NCBI GenBank assembly: GCA_027924585.1
Contig: BSBM01000076.1
Span: 2,804,501 to 2,868,500, forward strand
Direction of reading: 5' to 3'
DNA length: 64,000 bases
From: Larix kaempferi
Lineage: Eukaryota; Streptophyta; Pinopsida; Pinales; Pinaceae
Below are positions 21,017 through 31,272 of the stretch, piece after piece. The stretch's first letter is position 1. Every line of letters begins with the position of its first letter. Under the pieces are notes generated by a model. It did no database searches, was not told where the DNA came from, and was given only the letters and a program-made list of their open reading frames with translations. The translations under genes were made by a program, and so were the position numbers.

Positions 21017-23601
21017 GGAAGGAGAGGCACCAAAACCCTAACCACTTTTTGAATGAGTGGCTAAGATTAGAAGATACAAATGTCTAATCAATGGTTGAGA
21101 TGAGCTCAACAATAAAATACATGGATCACTAATAAAATATTATGTAAGTGGACAAAATCGCCCTATAAGAGGGGAATCCCACCAAATCATGATGACAAAA
21201 TATCATAAGAAGCTTATGGTGGGTCCAAGGGGTAATTTTATCCCTCCTTGGTCAATCCCCATAGCACAATAGTCAATAAATAATCATCAATGTACCAAAT
21301 CGTGCCACCATAGTCAAATCGTAGGCCTCAAAAAGACCTCAGAAATCCACAGAAAATGCCATAAGTGATGGATGCGGGCCCCGATGAAGCTGAAACTGCT
21401 GGAGAAGGTGTGGAGGACCCCGATCTATCATCCCTGATCATCCCATGCCATAACTTTGCCTCAGTAGCCCAAATCGATTTCCTCAATAGCCATTTCTACC
21501 AATCCTGAAATGCCTCGGGAAGCGTGAAACTGCCCCAAACAGCCTCCTGGAGTGCCTGCGCTGTCAAGGTGAGGGCACCAGTGTGTCCAGGAGGGGGGTA
21601 ATATGGTAAAAACAAGTGGCTGGACCGCCCCCTCCATCATCAGCGCCCTAGGTCAACCGGATAAAAATCATATCTGCTCCGATAGGGCCTCCGACAGACC
21701 AAAACTGCACTGGGACAGCCTACTGAGGCTCAATCATCACTGTAAGTGCCCGGAACTGAAAACAAACTATCCCATTGGACTCAAAAGGTCCAAATCTATC
21801 CAAGATGTGTACTCATACACCATATGAGTCTCTGCATGATCAAAATAAATATCCAATATACCGGAACAAGGCCAATAATAATGATCTATAAATGACCAAA
21901 CATTGCTGTAACCCAAGAATCATCATCATAACCCTGTAGCTGCTGCATAGAATCATCATGTATGTGTACATAGACCATATATCATCTATCCATATCATCA
22001 TAAGGTCTAACATCTCATGTCCCATGGTCCTCCATGGTCAAACTGGGTCTAACCAAGACCAAATATAACTCAGACCATCATCCAAGGCTACTGCAAAGTG
22101 TCAAGGTTAATACATGCTCTACAACTTATTCAAATAGCAATTATAACACAAAGTAATCATAACTGGCGATCTACATCCAAATGTATAGTGTCGTTAATTA
22201 TTATTATTACTCAGACTAGACTTTCAGGATCATACTCACTTCATAGTTGTGATCAATTTGCTAGTGAAGGGTGAAGGCTAAATTAACTGGCTAGGCTAAG
22301 GGATGACTTGACTGACTTGACTTTGTGACACTTTGGCAAGGGAAAGGGAATACACACCATAGTATATACTGAATGAGCAATAACACAGGGAATGGCGGTG
22401 TCTCACAAATGGATGAGTTGTTTAAAGAGGGTTTATTCACCTTCACAGATGCGCACAATCCATAATACAAATAAGGCTAGCAATTGTTTAGATATAGCAT
22501 TTAAGTTCCATTGCTTTTTGGGCCTGAAGTTTCAATAGCCTTGATCTATGTGTGTTTACAAACACACTGCATAGATTTACATTTTTCTTTAGGCTTTCTG
22601 CTGCAGGTGTGTTTTTAAGGCACTTGTTTACCTGAGCACTTCTAGGTGTGTCATGGACAGCTTGTTTACCTAGGTATTTATTTTCCAAAAAGATATAACA
22701 TTTTATTTTCATAGCCACTTTCATTTGGCATGCCTTTCATTCATGTGTGTTTAGAAACACATTGCATGAATGGGCTTTTCATACAAGATATAGCATTTCA
22801 TTTTTTCCAGATTTTGTATTCATGGCAGCACTAAAAGTTTCAGGTTTAGCCAACACAACTTTATTGACTAGGGGGAATTCCAAGGAACTCCAACTCACCA
22901 TAGGTAAGTTTTGTCACCAACTCAGAGTCGAGACACAATAAACAGGGAAGCTCATCCAATACAGAGGCTACAGCGGGGAAAGGTCCTCCATGCCACTAGT
23001 CAAGTAGTAAGTCAGGGTGATAATCTAAAAGGTAGGCCATGGATGGATGAAGACAATGAATAATGGAGCCAACACTAGCAAGCCAAGGTATGGTTGAATG
23101 ATCATCTCTATTCTCCCTAAGGAGGGTAAAACCAATGAGTATGAATAGTGAACTTCTAAGTCTGAGTAGGGACAATATAATATATATATAGATCAACCAG
23201 GTCCAAATATCTATATGATCGCCAGATCATGACACTAAGTGCTAAGACATGCTATAAGAATAAATATAAAAGCAATCTAACCATGACACAATGATATACC
23301 TGCTGAGTCATATACCTGAATGCTCATCAATCTGTACCATCATCTGTCCTTTGAAACTGCTGCTGTAACTCTGGGCACTACTGACTACTCTGTACCAATG
23401 GTATAATGGCTACATCGGTCATCTCTCTGAGTGTCCTGAGACTCAGTCATGGCATGGGTAATACAACTGCTGTCCACAATCTGATAGTGATCCAATCTAG
23501 ATGCTCATCTCAGCATCTCAAATGTAGGGGAACTGGCTGAATAGTGTATTGGAATGAGAAAAATAATGTATGGTAGCCCGGCTACTATATATGTGACAAC
23601 A

Positions 23602-24052
23602 TCTGGCTCCGACTGGGACAAGTGCTCTGCTGAAATGAGCGCTTGAGAACCTCAGAATCTCTGGTCCTTGAACTCTACTACTCGAATCCACGATCCAGCA
23701 CTCTACCATTTTATTTCCAGCTTTTATTCTTGCAACCTATTTTCTGCAATCACAAACATCAAAAATACCTCATGCCGCATGTGTGGGAAAAAATATAAAA
23801 CCAACCGAAATAAAATCTACTCTATGTCAGAAATATAAATGCAAAAAGTAAATTAAACTACTAACATAATTTGCAAAATTTGAAATTTATTGTGCAGGAA
23901 AAGAAAAGTGACAGGTACTCAATTAAACTAGGAGCTTACAAAGGAGCTTAGAAACAAAGAAGGTGCCAGACTCAATGGCTAAAAAGACTAACTACTGCCT
24001 AAGTAGGCTTATTCAGTTCCTACCACTCTAATCTAATCAGTCATCACAAATG
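23602..24052 (-). other. E3 3' untranslated region
   Basis: Homologous to E1 2714-3150: same GGAGCCAGA next to the LTR, the same A-rich stretch, and the same TGCCTAAGTAGGCTTATT block. Similarity ends about 25-35 bases before the ORF stop, where E3 and E1 coding sequences diverge. Confidence 0.75.
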
Positions 24053-25834
24053 TTAGGTAAAATCATAAATCCAGTGCAACCATTCATCAAATAGGTTAAT
24101 GATTCTTATTTGATTTTTGATAATAGAACAAGTCAAGATTGGGCTAAAGATCAACAAATTTAAGGGCACAGTCTTCTTAATTTGTTCATAAATTGAAGAA
24201 TGGTTTGAATGATGCCCTATGAAATTATGCCAAGGAGAAGAATGACTGATGCAAACATCCTCCATCAAAGAACTGATAGGATCATAACATTTATGCAAGT
24301 TAAACTCAGAGATGGATAGAGGAAGGACATAAGACATGTGATTCGATTCATTTCCACACAAATTAACTTTTTCATTTACTTCTCTCACATACTCAATTTG
24401 ATTCTCCTTGGGTTTGATGATCAAAAATTCAAGTGGGGATAAATTAAAGCTTAAAAGACGGAAAATCAAAGTCAGACCCACTTGATGCTCAAAAATGGAG
24501 AAAATATGGAATTGATCTTTAAATACCTTCTCTAGCCACCAAGAATGATTGATATCTTGACAACAAGCATTATGGTTCCAAAGTGACTGAAAAGGGAAAT
24601 GAAGTGCTTTTTCTCCAAACATGTAATCATGCTTATACTTCCTATTAAAAATTTCCAAGGCAAAAGATTGACTAGAGCACCAACCCAAAGATGATTGAAA
24701 GAGTTGGGAAATGAGGGTGGATTGCAAATATGAAAATTTTCCCAAATGGATAAACAAGTTTGACCTTGGATTTTGATAATAGAAAATATTCTTTATTCTA
24801 GGAATAATTTCAAGCTTTTGATCAAATTTAATATTTACAACTTGAGGACAAGATTCTAATTCTAAGAAATCGATGAACCTATCTTGACTAAGGATGGAAA
24901 AATTTAAAGACGCATTATAAGAGGTGGAACAAAGATTAGAGCATCTAGTGTGGTTCACTATTTCATCTTCATCTTGAGAGTGAACTTCTATTGATTCATC
25001 ATTAAAATTATAAAAGGATAAGTGATCATTTTCATTTAATTGATCAGGGGTGAAATTAATAATTTCATTTAAAATATCCTGATTATTTGCACAATGATCA
25101 CCCGAAACCACCACTAAAGGATCTTGATCTATGTCCCTACTTTCTTCTTCTTCAATAAGCTGATAAGGAATTGAATGATCAGTCAAGCTAGAATGGAAGA
25201 TGAGTTCTTTCGAAGGATGAACTTCAATAGACTTGTTGACTAAAGGCTCATCCTCAGAAATTTCCTCTGGATCAGGACTAGGGCTACCTAAAAAGAAATT
25301 TGAAAACATATGATTTATATTAGTGATTTGACTTTCAATTAACTCAAAAGTGGAAAACTTATCCTCAAAGGAAATTGGGCAAGAGGGGTCATCTCCGGAT
25401 ATTGACAGTTCACTGGAAGCTTGATTGTTAAATGATTCAACAATAGGATCGGAATGGGAAAGGTTTTGATATTGGATTTGATTCGAAAGATACATATCAT
25501 CGAATTCACTTCCCCATTCTTCTAAGAATTTATTTTCAAACATGTCATATCCGGAAATGCTATTGGGTTTCAAATTCGAAAGCCAGAGCCCAGCTCTTTC
25601 TTTGAAAGATGAAGCCAATAGTTTCATACACACATCCTCATGGGTTATGGATAACTCGTTAAGAACTTCCCGAAATCTTTCAAGGTGCCTTCTAGCAGAG
25701 ATTTCATAACTTCCATCGAAAGTAGGCAACCTTTCACATGCTTGATGAGGAATATGATGAGGATACCCAACAATTTTTGAAAAGTCGAAAACTTTTAAAC
25801 GACCGAAAGTTCTAGGTCGCTCAGAAGCAGCCAT
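24053..25834 (-). CDS. E3 Gag-type protein with a long unrecognised C-terminal region
   Basis: Intact 593-aa ORF starting MAASERPRTFGR at 25834, after an A/T-rich leader. Residues about 35-125 look like a retrotransposon capsid domain (LPTFDGSYEISARRHLERF, then AGLWLSNLKPNSISGYDMF and NKFLEEW). Residues about 130-330 are acidic and Ser/Asn-rich. Residues about 340-593 are aromatic- and Leu/Ile-rich and end in WLHWIYDFT; I recognise no known domain. No CCHC knuckle, protease or polymerase motif is present. The protein would probably assemble particles, and packaging of E3 or E1 RNA is inferred from shared leaders. An alternative is that the C-terminal region is an env-like or other accessory domain; I see no clear signal peptide. 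Confidence 0.8.
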   Translation of the reverse strand: MAASERPRTFGRLKVFDFSKIVGYPHHIPHQACERLPTFDGSYEISARRHLERFREVLNELSITHEDVCMKLLASSFKERAGLWLSNLKPNSISGYDMFENKFLEEWGSEFDDMYLSNQIQYQNLSHSDPIVESFNNQASSELSISGDDPSCPISFEDKFSTFELIESQITNINHMFSNFFLGSPSPDPEEISEDEPLVNKSIEVHPSKELIFHSSLTDHSIPYQLIEEEESRDIDQDPLVVVSGDHCANNQDILNEIINFTPDQLNENDHLSFYNFNDESIEVHSQDEDEIVNHTRCSNLCSTSYNASLNFSILSQDRFIDFLELESCPQVVNIKFDQKLEIIPRIKNIFYYQNPRSNLFIHLGKFSYLQSTLISQLFQSSLGWCSSQSFALEIFNRKYKHDYMFGEKALHFPFQSLWNHNACCQDINHSWWLEKVFKDQFHIFSIFEHQVGLTLIFRLLSFNLSPLEFLIIKPKENQIEYVREVNEKVNLCGNESNHMSYVLPLSISEFNLHKCYDPISSLMEDVCISHSSPWHNFIGHHSNHSSIYEQIKKTVPLNLLIFSPILTCSIIKNQIRIINLFDEWLHWIYDFT

Positions 25835-26159
25835 GGATAATAATTTTTTATTTTTATTTTTTATCTTTTAATATTTTAATATTTATTTTTAAAATCAAGA
25901 GCCTGAAAACAAAATGATGCACCCCATAAGGTCTGTCTTAATTCTAGTGTTGTAAGGATGTAAATGAGCTCGCTCCTCAGCGGAGTCACGATTGGGAGTC
26001 GCCAGGTAGATTTAAACTCTTCTACCAAGATATGTGTCGTTATATTTGCAGGAAGGACTACTAGTTTTTCCAAGGTAAACCCTATGCCCAAATGTTAGGC
26101 AAAGAGAAGCGGGACGGCTTTTAGGAAATAATATATCGGACCAAGGTAAGCCTATTGCG
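25835..26159 (-). other. E3 5' leader
   Basis: Homologous to the E1 leader from the primer site to the GAGCTCATTTACATCCTTA(C/A)AACACT block, then unique A/T-rich sequence up to the gag start. A 71-codon ORF at 25876-26091 shares TPLRSELIYIL with the E1 N-terminus but then diverges; I treat it as leader. Confidence 0.65.
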
Positions 26160-26177
26160 TCCCCGGCAACGGCGCCA
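26160..26177 (-). promoter_or_regulatory. E3 primer binding site for tRNA-Asp
   Basis: Same 18 bases as in E1, three bases from the LTR start at 26181. Only one copy is present here. Confidence 0.92.
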
Positions 26178-26180
26178 AAA

Positions 26181-26958
26181 TGTTATCACCTAAACTGTAG
26201 TTACCCCTATGGATGTATCCAGTCGTGGATGGCAATAGGGAAGGGCAACTCAAAAGGTGCAACCACGATCACCTCGACCTCCAATATATGGTTGTCACGC
26301 CAGTCGAGGCAACCTTCGCTTTATGTTATCTAGCCCAGACAACAAAGGGGGAGACCCGATCTACTCCCGACAGGAGAGATCAAAACCAAGACACCAAATC
26401 AAGGTATTTCTAAGTGAAGTAAGGTGTATGGTTTATCCTAGACCTAAGGGTGAAGTCACAAGCCAAGTGAGGGGTTCAATAATTATAGCTTTGGTTAATA
26501 GTTGATGTGAGAGTGACTTACAATGTTTGAAGTGAGATCTAGGGCTAATGTACTAGTTCAATGTCAGAAGATCCACTGCCTTGGGAACCGTGTCCAATGC
26601 AGGGTAGTTTAAGGGTTGAATTGGGGCTAACTAGTACAAGTGACAAGCTTGACCATGATACATGATAGCTTCAAAGGTTTAGTTCACCATGCAAAAGTCA
26701 AACCACAAGTCAATCCAACAATCTAGGAAAGTTGAATTAACTTGGAGAGAAACCAGTGCCTTGGGAATTGGGAAGTGGAGTCAAAGTAGGGTTGACTTGT
26801 GGTTTAGGACTCCTAGTACTTGGGACAAGTGGGCAATAGAGGTCTTGATGGATAGATGTGTCTAGATCTAGGTTTGACCCAAGTGGACCACAATCCCTTA
26901 AAACAAGGAATGCTATCCCCAAGGCAAGATTTGACAAAGTGATAGTCTAGACCTAGGT
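26181..26958 (-). repeat. E3 5' LTR, truncated
   Basis: Begins TGTTATCACC and follows the 3' LTR of E3 almost base for base to GACCTAGGT at 26958. There it breaks into unrelated AT-rich sequence. About 3.7 kb of LTR, including the promoter, is missing. Confidence 0.92.
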
Positions 26959-27835
26959 AGAGCCTCCTTTCTTGAAAGTGTTAGAAGCTCCTCTCTGCAA
27001 TCTTCTCGTTCTTCTTGAAATCCCTTCATGAATTGCTTCAAAGTCTAAACAATAGTGTATTAATAAGATATATTAGGTTTAGGTTTACCACTATTAAGAA
27101 TGTGAGATAAAAAAAATGTAAAAAAAAAATCAATAAAGCCATAAAATAAGCATTGCCAAATTAATAAAGCCATAAAATAATCATTGCCAAATTAACAATA
27201 AAACTAACTAATTTATTAAAAACGGAAAAAACGCTAACCTTGAAAGTGTTACTAAATTGCTCCAAATTAAATGATGAATAGTAGGAAATGTAAATGGTTT
27301 ATATAGCCTAGAATAGGTTTAACATTACTTGTTTTATGAATGTGGAATTAAAAAAATGAAATCAGTTAATGCATTATTATTAAATTTATATAAGATGGGT
27401 TTACATGAAATATTACTAATGTTATGAATGCAGTATTTAAAAAAATGTAAATAGCCATTACTTTATTATGAAATGTATATAAATAATTTTACAAGAAATT
27501 TTACTAGACTTATATGTCTGGGATAGAAATATGTAATTAGTTAATACATTATTTCAAAGTTTTTTATATCATAAATTTGTTTTTTTTACTAGTTTTATGG
27601 ATGTGCCCAAAATGTGCACTTTACTTTTGTAGGGAAATTTTGGCGAGAAAATTTTGAATGAAAATTTTGGAAGGAAGTTTTGGAGGGAATTTTTTGGAGG
27701 GATATTTTCATTCTCATAGCTATAAGATTGTTGGTTGACAGTTGCAGCATTCTACTTTTTGGTGAGGACTATGGTAAAATTTCAATGTCTTATCTATTAA
27801 GATTTTTCTATAATTCTATCTTTTAGTGAGAAGTC
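26959..27835 (+). other. AT-rich flank upstream of the DUF7869-like gene
   Basis: No ORF or terminal repeat found. Contains A runs near 27110-27135 and a run of GAAAATTTTGGA(A/G)GG-like imperfect repeats at 27640-27710 shortly before the ORF start. It may hold the promoter of the downstream gene. Confidence 0.4.
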
Positions 27836-29695
27836 ATGGACTCATGTGAATTAAATTCCAATGTCAATGAAGAGTTGTATTGTTCATTTATCCAAGATAC
27901 TGCCAGTGCAAGCAATGCAATCAAGCATGTTCTTCAAGAACTTCCCAATTATGAAGATTTTGAAGACACTAGTAATGAAGGGCAAGAATGTGATGATGAT
28001 GAAGATCTTCCTCCAAGGGGGGATCCTAAAGACAGTAAGCAAGATGATGACAATTTTCCTCCCAACGAGGATTTTCAAGGCACCGATGATGATTTTCTTA
28101 AAAGCGAGGATTTTGATGGGACTAATGATGCTTTTGCTGAGCATGGATGTACAAATAATGTTGATGGTTTTCTTCATAGCAAGGATTCTAATGGGATGAA
28201 TGACGATTTTCCTTCAAGCAAATATTTTAATGGGACCAATGATGATTTTCCTCCTAACGAGGATTTTTATGGGACTGATGATGATTTTTCTCCAAGTGAG
28301 GATTTTAATGGGACAGATGATGATTTTGGTGAGGAAAAAGACATCAATAATGATGAAGATGATTTTCCTCTAAGCGAGGATTTCAATGGAACTGATGACG
28401 AGTTTCCTCCAAGCGAGGATTTCTATGGCACCGATGATTACTTTCCTCCAAGCGAGGATTTCAATGGCACAGATGATGACTTTCCTCCAAGCGAGGATGT
28501 CAATGGCACCGATGATGACTTTCCTCCAAGCGAGGATTTCAATGGCACCGATGATGACTTTCCTCCAAGTGAATATTTCAATGGCACCGATGATGATTAT
28601 CTTCCCAACAAGGATTTCAATGGCACCAATGATCATTCTGTTGACGATGAAGCCACCAATGATGAAGACAATGATTCTCCTCCAAGTAAGGATGTTACAG
28701 GAACCAATGATGAAGACAATGATTCTCTTCCAAGTAAGGATTTTATAGGCATCAATGATGTCAATGTTGAATCTCAAGAGTTCCCTTTTAGTGAAGAATT
28801 TAGTGGCACCAATAGTGTTGATGGTCACATTAATCTGTCAGCAATTGATCAACTTATTAGTGATCATGACAATTATTTTCATACTGAATTCGGTGATGAG
28901 ATTTTCAATGAGGAGGGTCATATGCATCACAATGAAAACATTCATTCTAATGAGGATGTTGTTGCAGAGATAATGGTCCAGGAAATGCAGCGACACAATT
29001 CAATAATCAGCAAGATTAAGTGTAGGATTAGACCTTTTTATGTCAATCCAAAGCATTCCAGTTATACAAGGTCTAGGAAAGAATTGCTCACAAGTCCAAG
29101 TTCCGTTACTCATTTGATTTCGAGTGAGTGTTGCCACAAAAGTTGTTTGAAAGGTATAGGCTACAATTATTCCTTGGAGAAAATGAAGATGTATTTATCA
29201 ATGAACAAAAGTATGCAAAATTCATATTTAGTGGGGTGCATGATTTCTACAAGGACAGGTTATGATTATCGCGTTGGAAAAGTTCTTCTTTGTAGAAAGG
29301 CATTCAAACGGATTCACTCAATTGGTAATCTTCGATTATCAAGAATACAAGCAAGACTGGAAAATGATCCTACATTTTATTCTGACGATTATCAGGGACA
29401 AATCACTGGGTCATCAACACACATTGCAATATCATGGATGCATGATTTCTTTTCCAAGCATGGCGAGAGTATGCCGAGTAGAGAAACAATACACATTCCA
29501 TATAATTTCACAAGGCAGGAAATCTACAACTTATACAGGGATTATGTTCAAGGTGGTCAAGGAAATGACAACTTCATCAGATATGCATATTTCACAAGAG
29601 TATGGAAAAAGAAGTTCAATAACATCCGCATTCCAAAGAGGTCAAGGATGGGGGTCTGCAGTACATGTGCTTCTCTTAGAGAAAGAAAGGGATAG
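27836..29695 (+). CDS. DUF7869-like, probably transposase-related protein, N-terminal exon
   Basis: ORF of 619 codons starting MDSCELNSN. Residues about 75-310 are an acidic repeat of about 13 residues (consensus EDFNGTDDDFPPS). Residues about 380-619 are basic with Cys and His (SECCHKSC near 440; CSTCASLRERKG at the end). The next segment (29798 on) continues the same family after what looks like a GT...AG intron, and the TAG at 29693 may be a late mutation just before the donor. The family, as I recall it, occurs in multicopy in plants and animals and has a DNxxREN...GHTHxxID core that suggests a nuclease/transposase fold. No terminal repeats were found, so element boundaries are unknown. 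Confidence 0.65.
   Translation: MDSCELNSNVNEELYCSFIQDTASASNAIKHVLQELPNYEDFEDTSNEGQECDDDEDLPPRGDPKDSKQDDDNFPPNEDFQGTDDDFLKSEDFDGTNDAFAEHGCTNNVDGFLHSKDSNGMNDDFPSSKYFNGTNDDFPPNEDFYGTDDDFSPSEDFNGTDDDFGEEKDINNDEDDFPLSEDFNGTDDEFPPSEDFYGTDDYFPPSEDFNGTDDDFPPSEDVNGTDDDFPPSEDFNGTDDDFPPSEYFNGTDDDYLPNKDFNGTNDHSVDDEATNDEDNDSPPSKDVTGTNDEDNDSLPSKDFIGINDVNVESQEFPFSEEFSGTNSVDGHINLSAIDQLISDHDNYFHTEFGDEIFNEEGHMHHNENIHSNEDVVAEIMVQEMQRHNSIISKIKCRIRPFYVNPKHSSYTRSRKELLTSPSSVTHLISSECCHKSCLKGIGYNYSLEKMKMYLSMNKSMQNSYLVGCMISTRTGYDYRVGKVLLCRKAFKRIHSIGNLRLSRIQARLENDPTFYSDDYQGQITGSSTHIAISWMHDFFSKHGESMPSRETIHIPYNFTRQEIYNLYRDYVQGGQGNDNFIRYAYFTRVWKKKFNNIRIPKRSRMGVCSTCASLRERKG
28057..28640 (+). repeat. 39-bp coding minisatellite (acidic 13-residue repeat)
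   Basis: About 14 units, several near-identical in tandem between 28370 and 28600, of the type GATTTCAATGGCACCGATG plus CTTTCCTCCAAGCGAG. All keep the reading frame. The antisense strand is also open (28370-28828), but only as a by-product of the repeat. Confidence 0.9.
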
Positions 29696-29797
29696 ATCAT
29701 AAGGGATAGAAAGAGGTATGTTTACAAAATTGTTTTTTTTAAATAAATGTCAATTATTAAAACTAGTTATCAATATTTTTTTGTTATGTTGTTTGTA

Positions 29798-30291
29798 GAT
29801 TCCATAATCAATGCACTGCAAGAACATCGCAATCGGCAATCAAATGAACAACAAAAGTTGTACAAACATCGCAAGAAGTGTTATGATGCTCCACATAAGT
29901 ATATGGGTTTGATAATTGATGGCATGTATCCGAAAAAAACACCCTTGCCACATTTTGTCCATGTGCCAAAGAATTTAAAGGAGCAAAATTTCATGCAGTT
30001 TCACTTGGTTGGGTGTATGGTTTTTAATGGTGAAATGTTTCCAAAGGTTTACTTTACAACTCCAAATATTCACAATGATGCAAATTTGACCATCACCATT
30101 ATTCACCATGTCCTTACTCATTGGCCTGGTGATATTCCTGAAGTTCTATATCTACAATTGGACAACACAAGCCGAGAAAACAAAAATCAGGTTGTGTTTG
30201 GTTATCTAAGCATGTTTGTTGAATTGAGAATTTTTAAAAAGATAAAAGTTGGTTTCCTTCTTGTTGGGCATACACATGATCATATTGATCA
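29798..30291 (+). pseudogene. DUF7869-like core, first part
   Basis: Follows an acceptor-like TTTGTAG at about 29798. The frame reads DSIINALQEHRNRQ, then IIDGMYPKKTPLPHF, LQLDNTSRENKNQ (D codon at 30161) and VGHTHDHIDH (about 30266-30290). These conserved blocks match the core of the family in order. At about 30291 the frame breaks: the natural continuation FNHFTRTLRRKKVRS is in another frame, one base off, while the original frame stops at 30316. The catalytic role of the Asp and His/Asp residues is inferred. Confidence 0.6.
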
Positions 30292-30768
30292 TTCAATCAT
30301 TTTACAAGGACATTAAGGAGGAAGAAAGTCAGGAGCCTAACATCATTTATTGAAATTATAATAAAAGCATACCATCCAGATCCTATTGTACAAAAATTGG
30401 AAGAAGCTGTTGACATGCGAAGATTTATGTTTGGATTGCATGGTGAAGAAAGTTGCATTGAAAAACTTAATGACATTAGATTTCAGCATCGATTTCATAT
30501 AAAAAAGATTGATGGAAAAACACTACTGTGGGGCAAGAACTACTCAACTAGCACAAAATGGGGGCCTTCATTAGGTTTGGCATTTCTGAAATTTGTCCCA
30601 GATCGTCAAATGTATGCTTCAAATTTATTGTTATTGCAATCATCTGCAGAGATTCATAATGCAAGGCGACATAGTAGAGATGTTGATTCTTCTCAATGCT
30701 CGGAAGAAATAAAAAAGTCTATCGAAGATACATATGAGTACTTTGATGTTGTTGATTCTGTTTGGTGA
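30292..30768 (+). pseudogene. DUF7869-like core, second part after frameshift
   Basis: Opens with FNHFTRTLRRKKVRS directly where the previous frame fails, then LTSFIEIIIKAYHPDP, RRFMFGLHGEE, and TKWGPSLGLAFLKFVP. This shows one ancestral ORF with a single-base shift. It ends at a TGA at 30766 and a TAG about 20 bases later; the same frame reopens at 30829. Confidence 0.6.
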
Positions 30769-30828
30769 GAGTCTTTGTTCATGGAGTAGAGTGACATAAT
30801 TTCAAACTCTACAAATGGAGATATATAT

Positions 30829-31272
30829 TTGAAGTCTCCATTTGCTTGGCCAAAAAGTTTATCAAATGAAAATGAGGTAACAAATGTTGAACCTCAAGGT
30901 GTTGAGTTTTCTCAAGTAGAGGAAAGAGAAATGTATATTGGCTCTAGAAGATCATCTGCAAAGCGTCGAGAGATGGAAGACCTTTACAGGGTCTCAGTAC
31001 AAGATATCAAGGAGGGTTGCATGATTGCAGTTTTGGCTACAGATGATGCACGTCTTTATCCATTCTGGATTGCAAAAGTTGTGAAGGTCAATAAAGAAAA
31101 TGAAGAAGTAGTATCAGTAGAAGTACATTGGTATGCAATAGATACACACCCATTTGATGGTGTGTACAAGGCAGATATGGTGGTTGAGAAAAAAGTTTGT
31201 AGAAAGAGAAAAAGAAAGGGTCAAAAAATAAATCGCCGCCGCATTGACATCTTGAAAATTAGAGGAAGTTGA
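30829..31272 (+). pseudogene. C-terminal SH3/chromo-like segment of the DUF7869-like gene
   Basis: Same frame as the preceding part. It contains GCMIAVLATDDARLYPFWIA and VEVHWYAIDTHPFDGVY, which look like a small beta-barrel chromatin-binding fold, then a Lys/Arg-rich tail. After 31262 the reading continues one base out of frame (VDILVYDFKLTKKDTLRSK) with a TGA near 31373 and a final stop at about 31567. At least two frameshifts and several stops make the locus a pseudogene. Confidence 0.5.

Larger units (their letters stand above)
19121..23601 (-). repeat. E3 3' LTR (about 4.48 kb)
   Basis: Matches the E1 LTR over most of its length and ends GTGACAACA at 23601. The start is truncated: the plus-strand sequence begins at the GTATCCAGTC block that lies 34 bases inside the intact LTR start at 26181. 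The 20460-20990 segment is unlike the E1 counterpart. Confidence 0.92.
19121..26958 (-). mobile_element. E3: gag-only Ty3/gypsy element of LTR family A, both ends truncated
   Basis: Minus-strand order: 5' LTR piece 26958-26181, tRNA-Asp primer site, leader, 593-aa Gag-type ORF, 3' UTR, 3' LTR 23601-19121. The two LTRs overlap over about 740 bp with about three mismatches counted by eye, so they belong to one young insertion. There is no protease, RT, RNase H or integrase. Leader, primer site, 3' UTR and LTR ends match E1. The 3' LTR lacks its last 34-37 bp at the E0 junction; the 5' LTR is cut at 26958, so only the first 778 plus-strand bases remain. Confidence 0.9.

Noticed and set aside
28370-28828. 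152-codon antisense ORF opposite the DUF7869-like gene
   Set aside because: Open only because the sense strand is a 39-bp repeat without stops in this frame; the peptide is a simple Ile/Glu-rich repeat.
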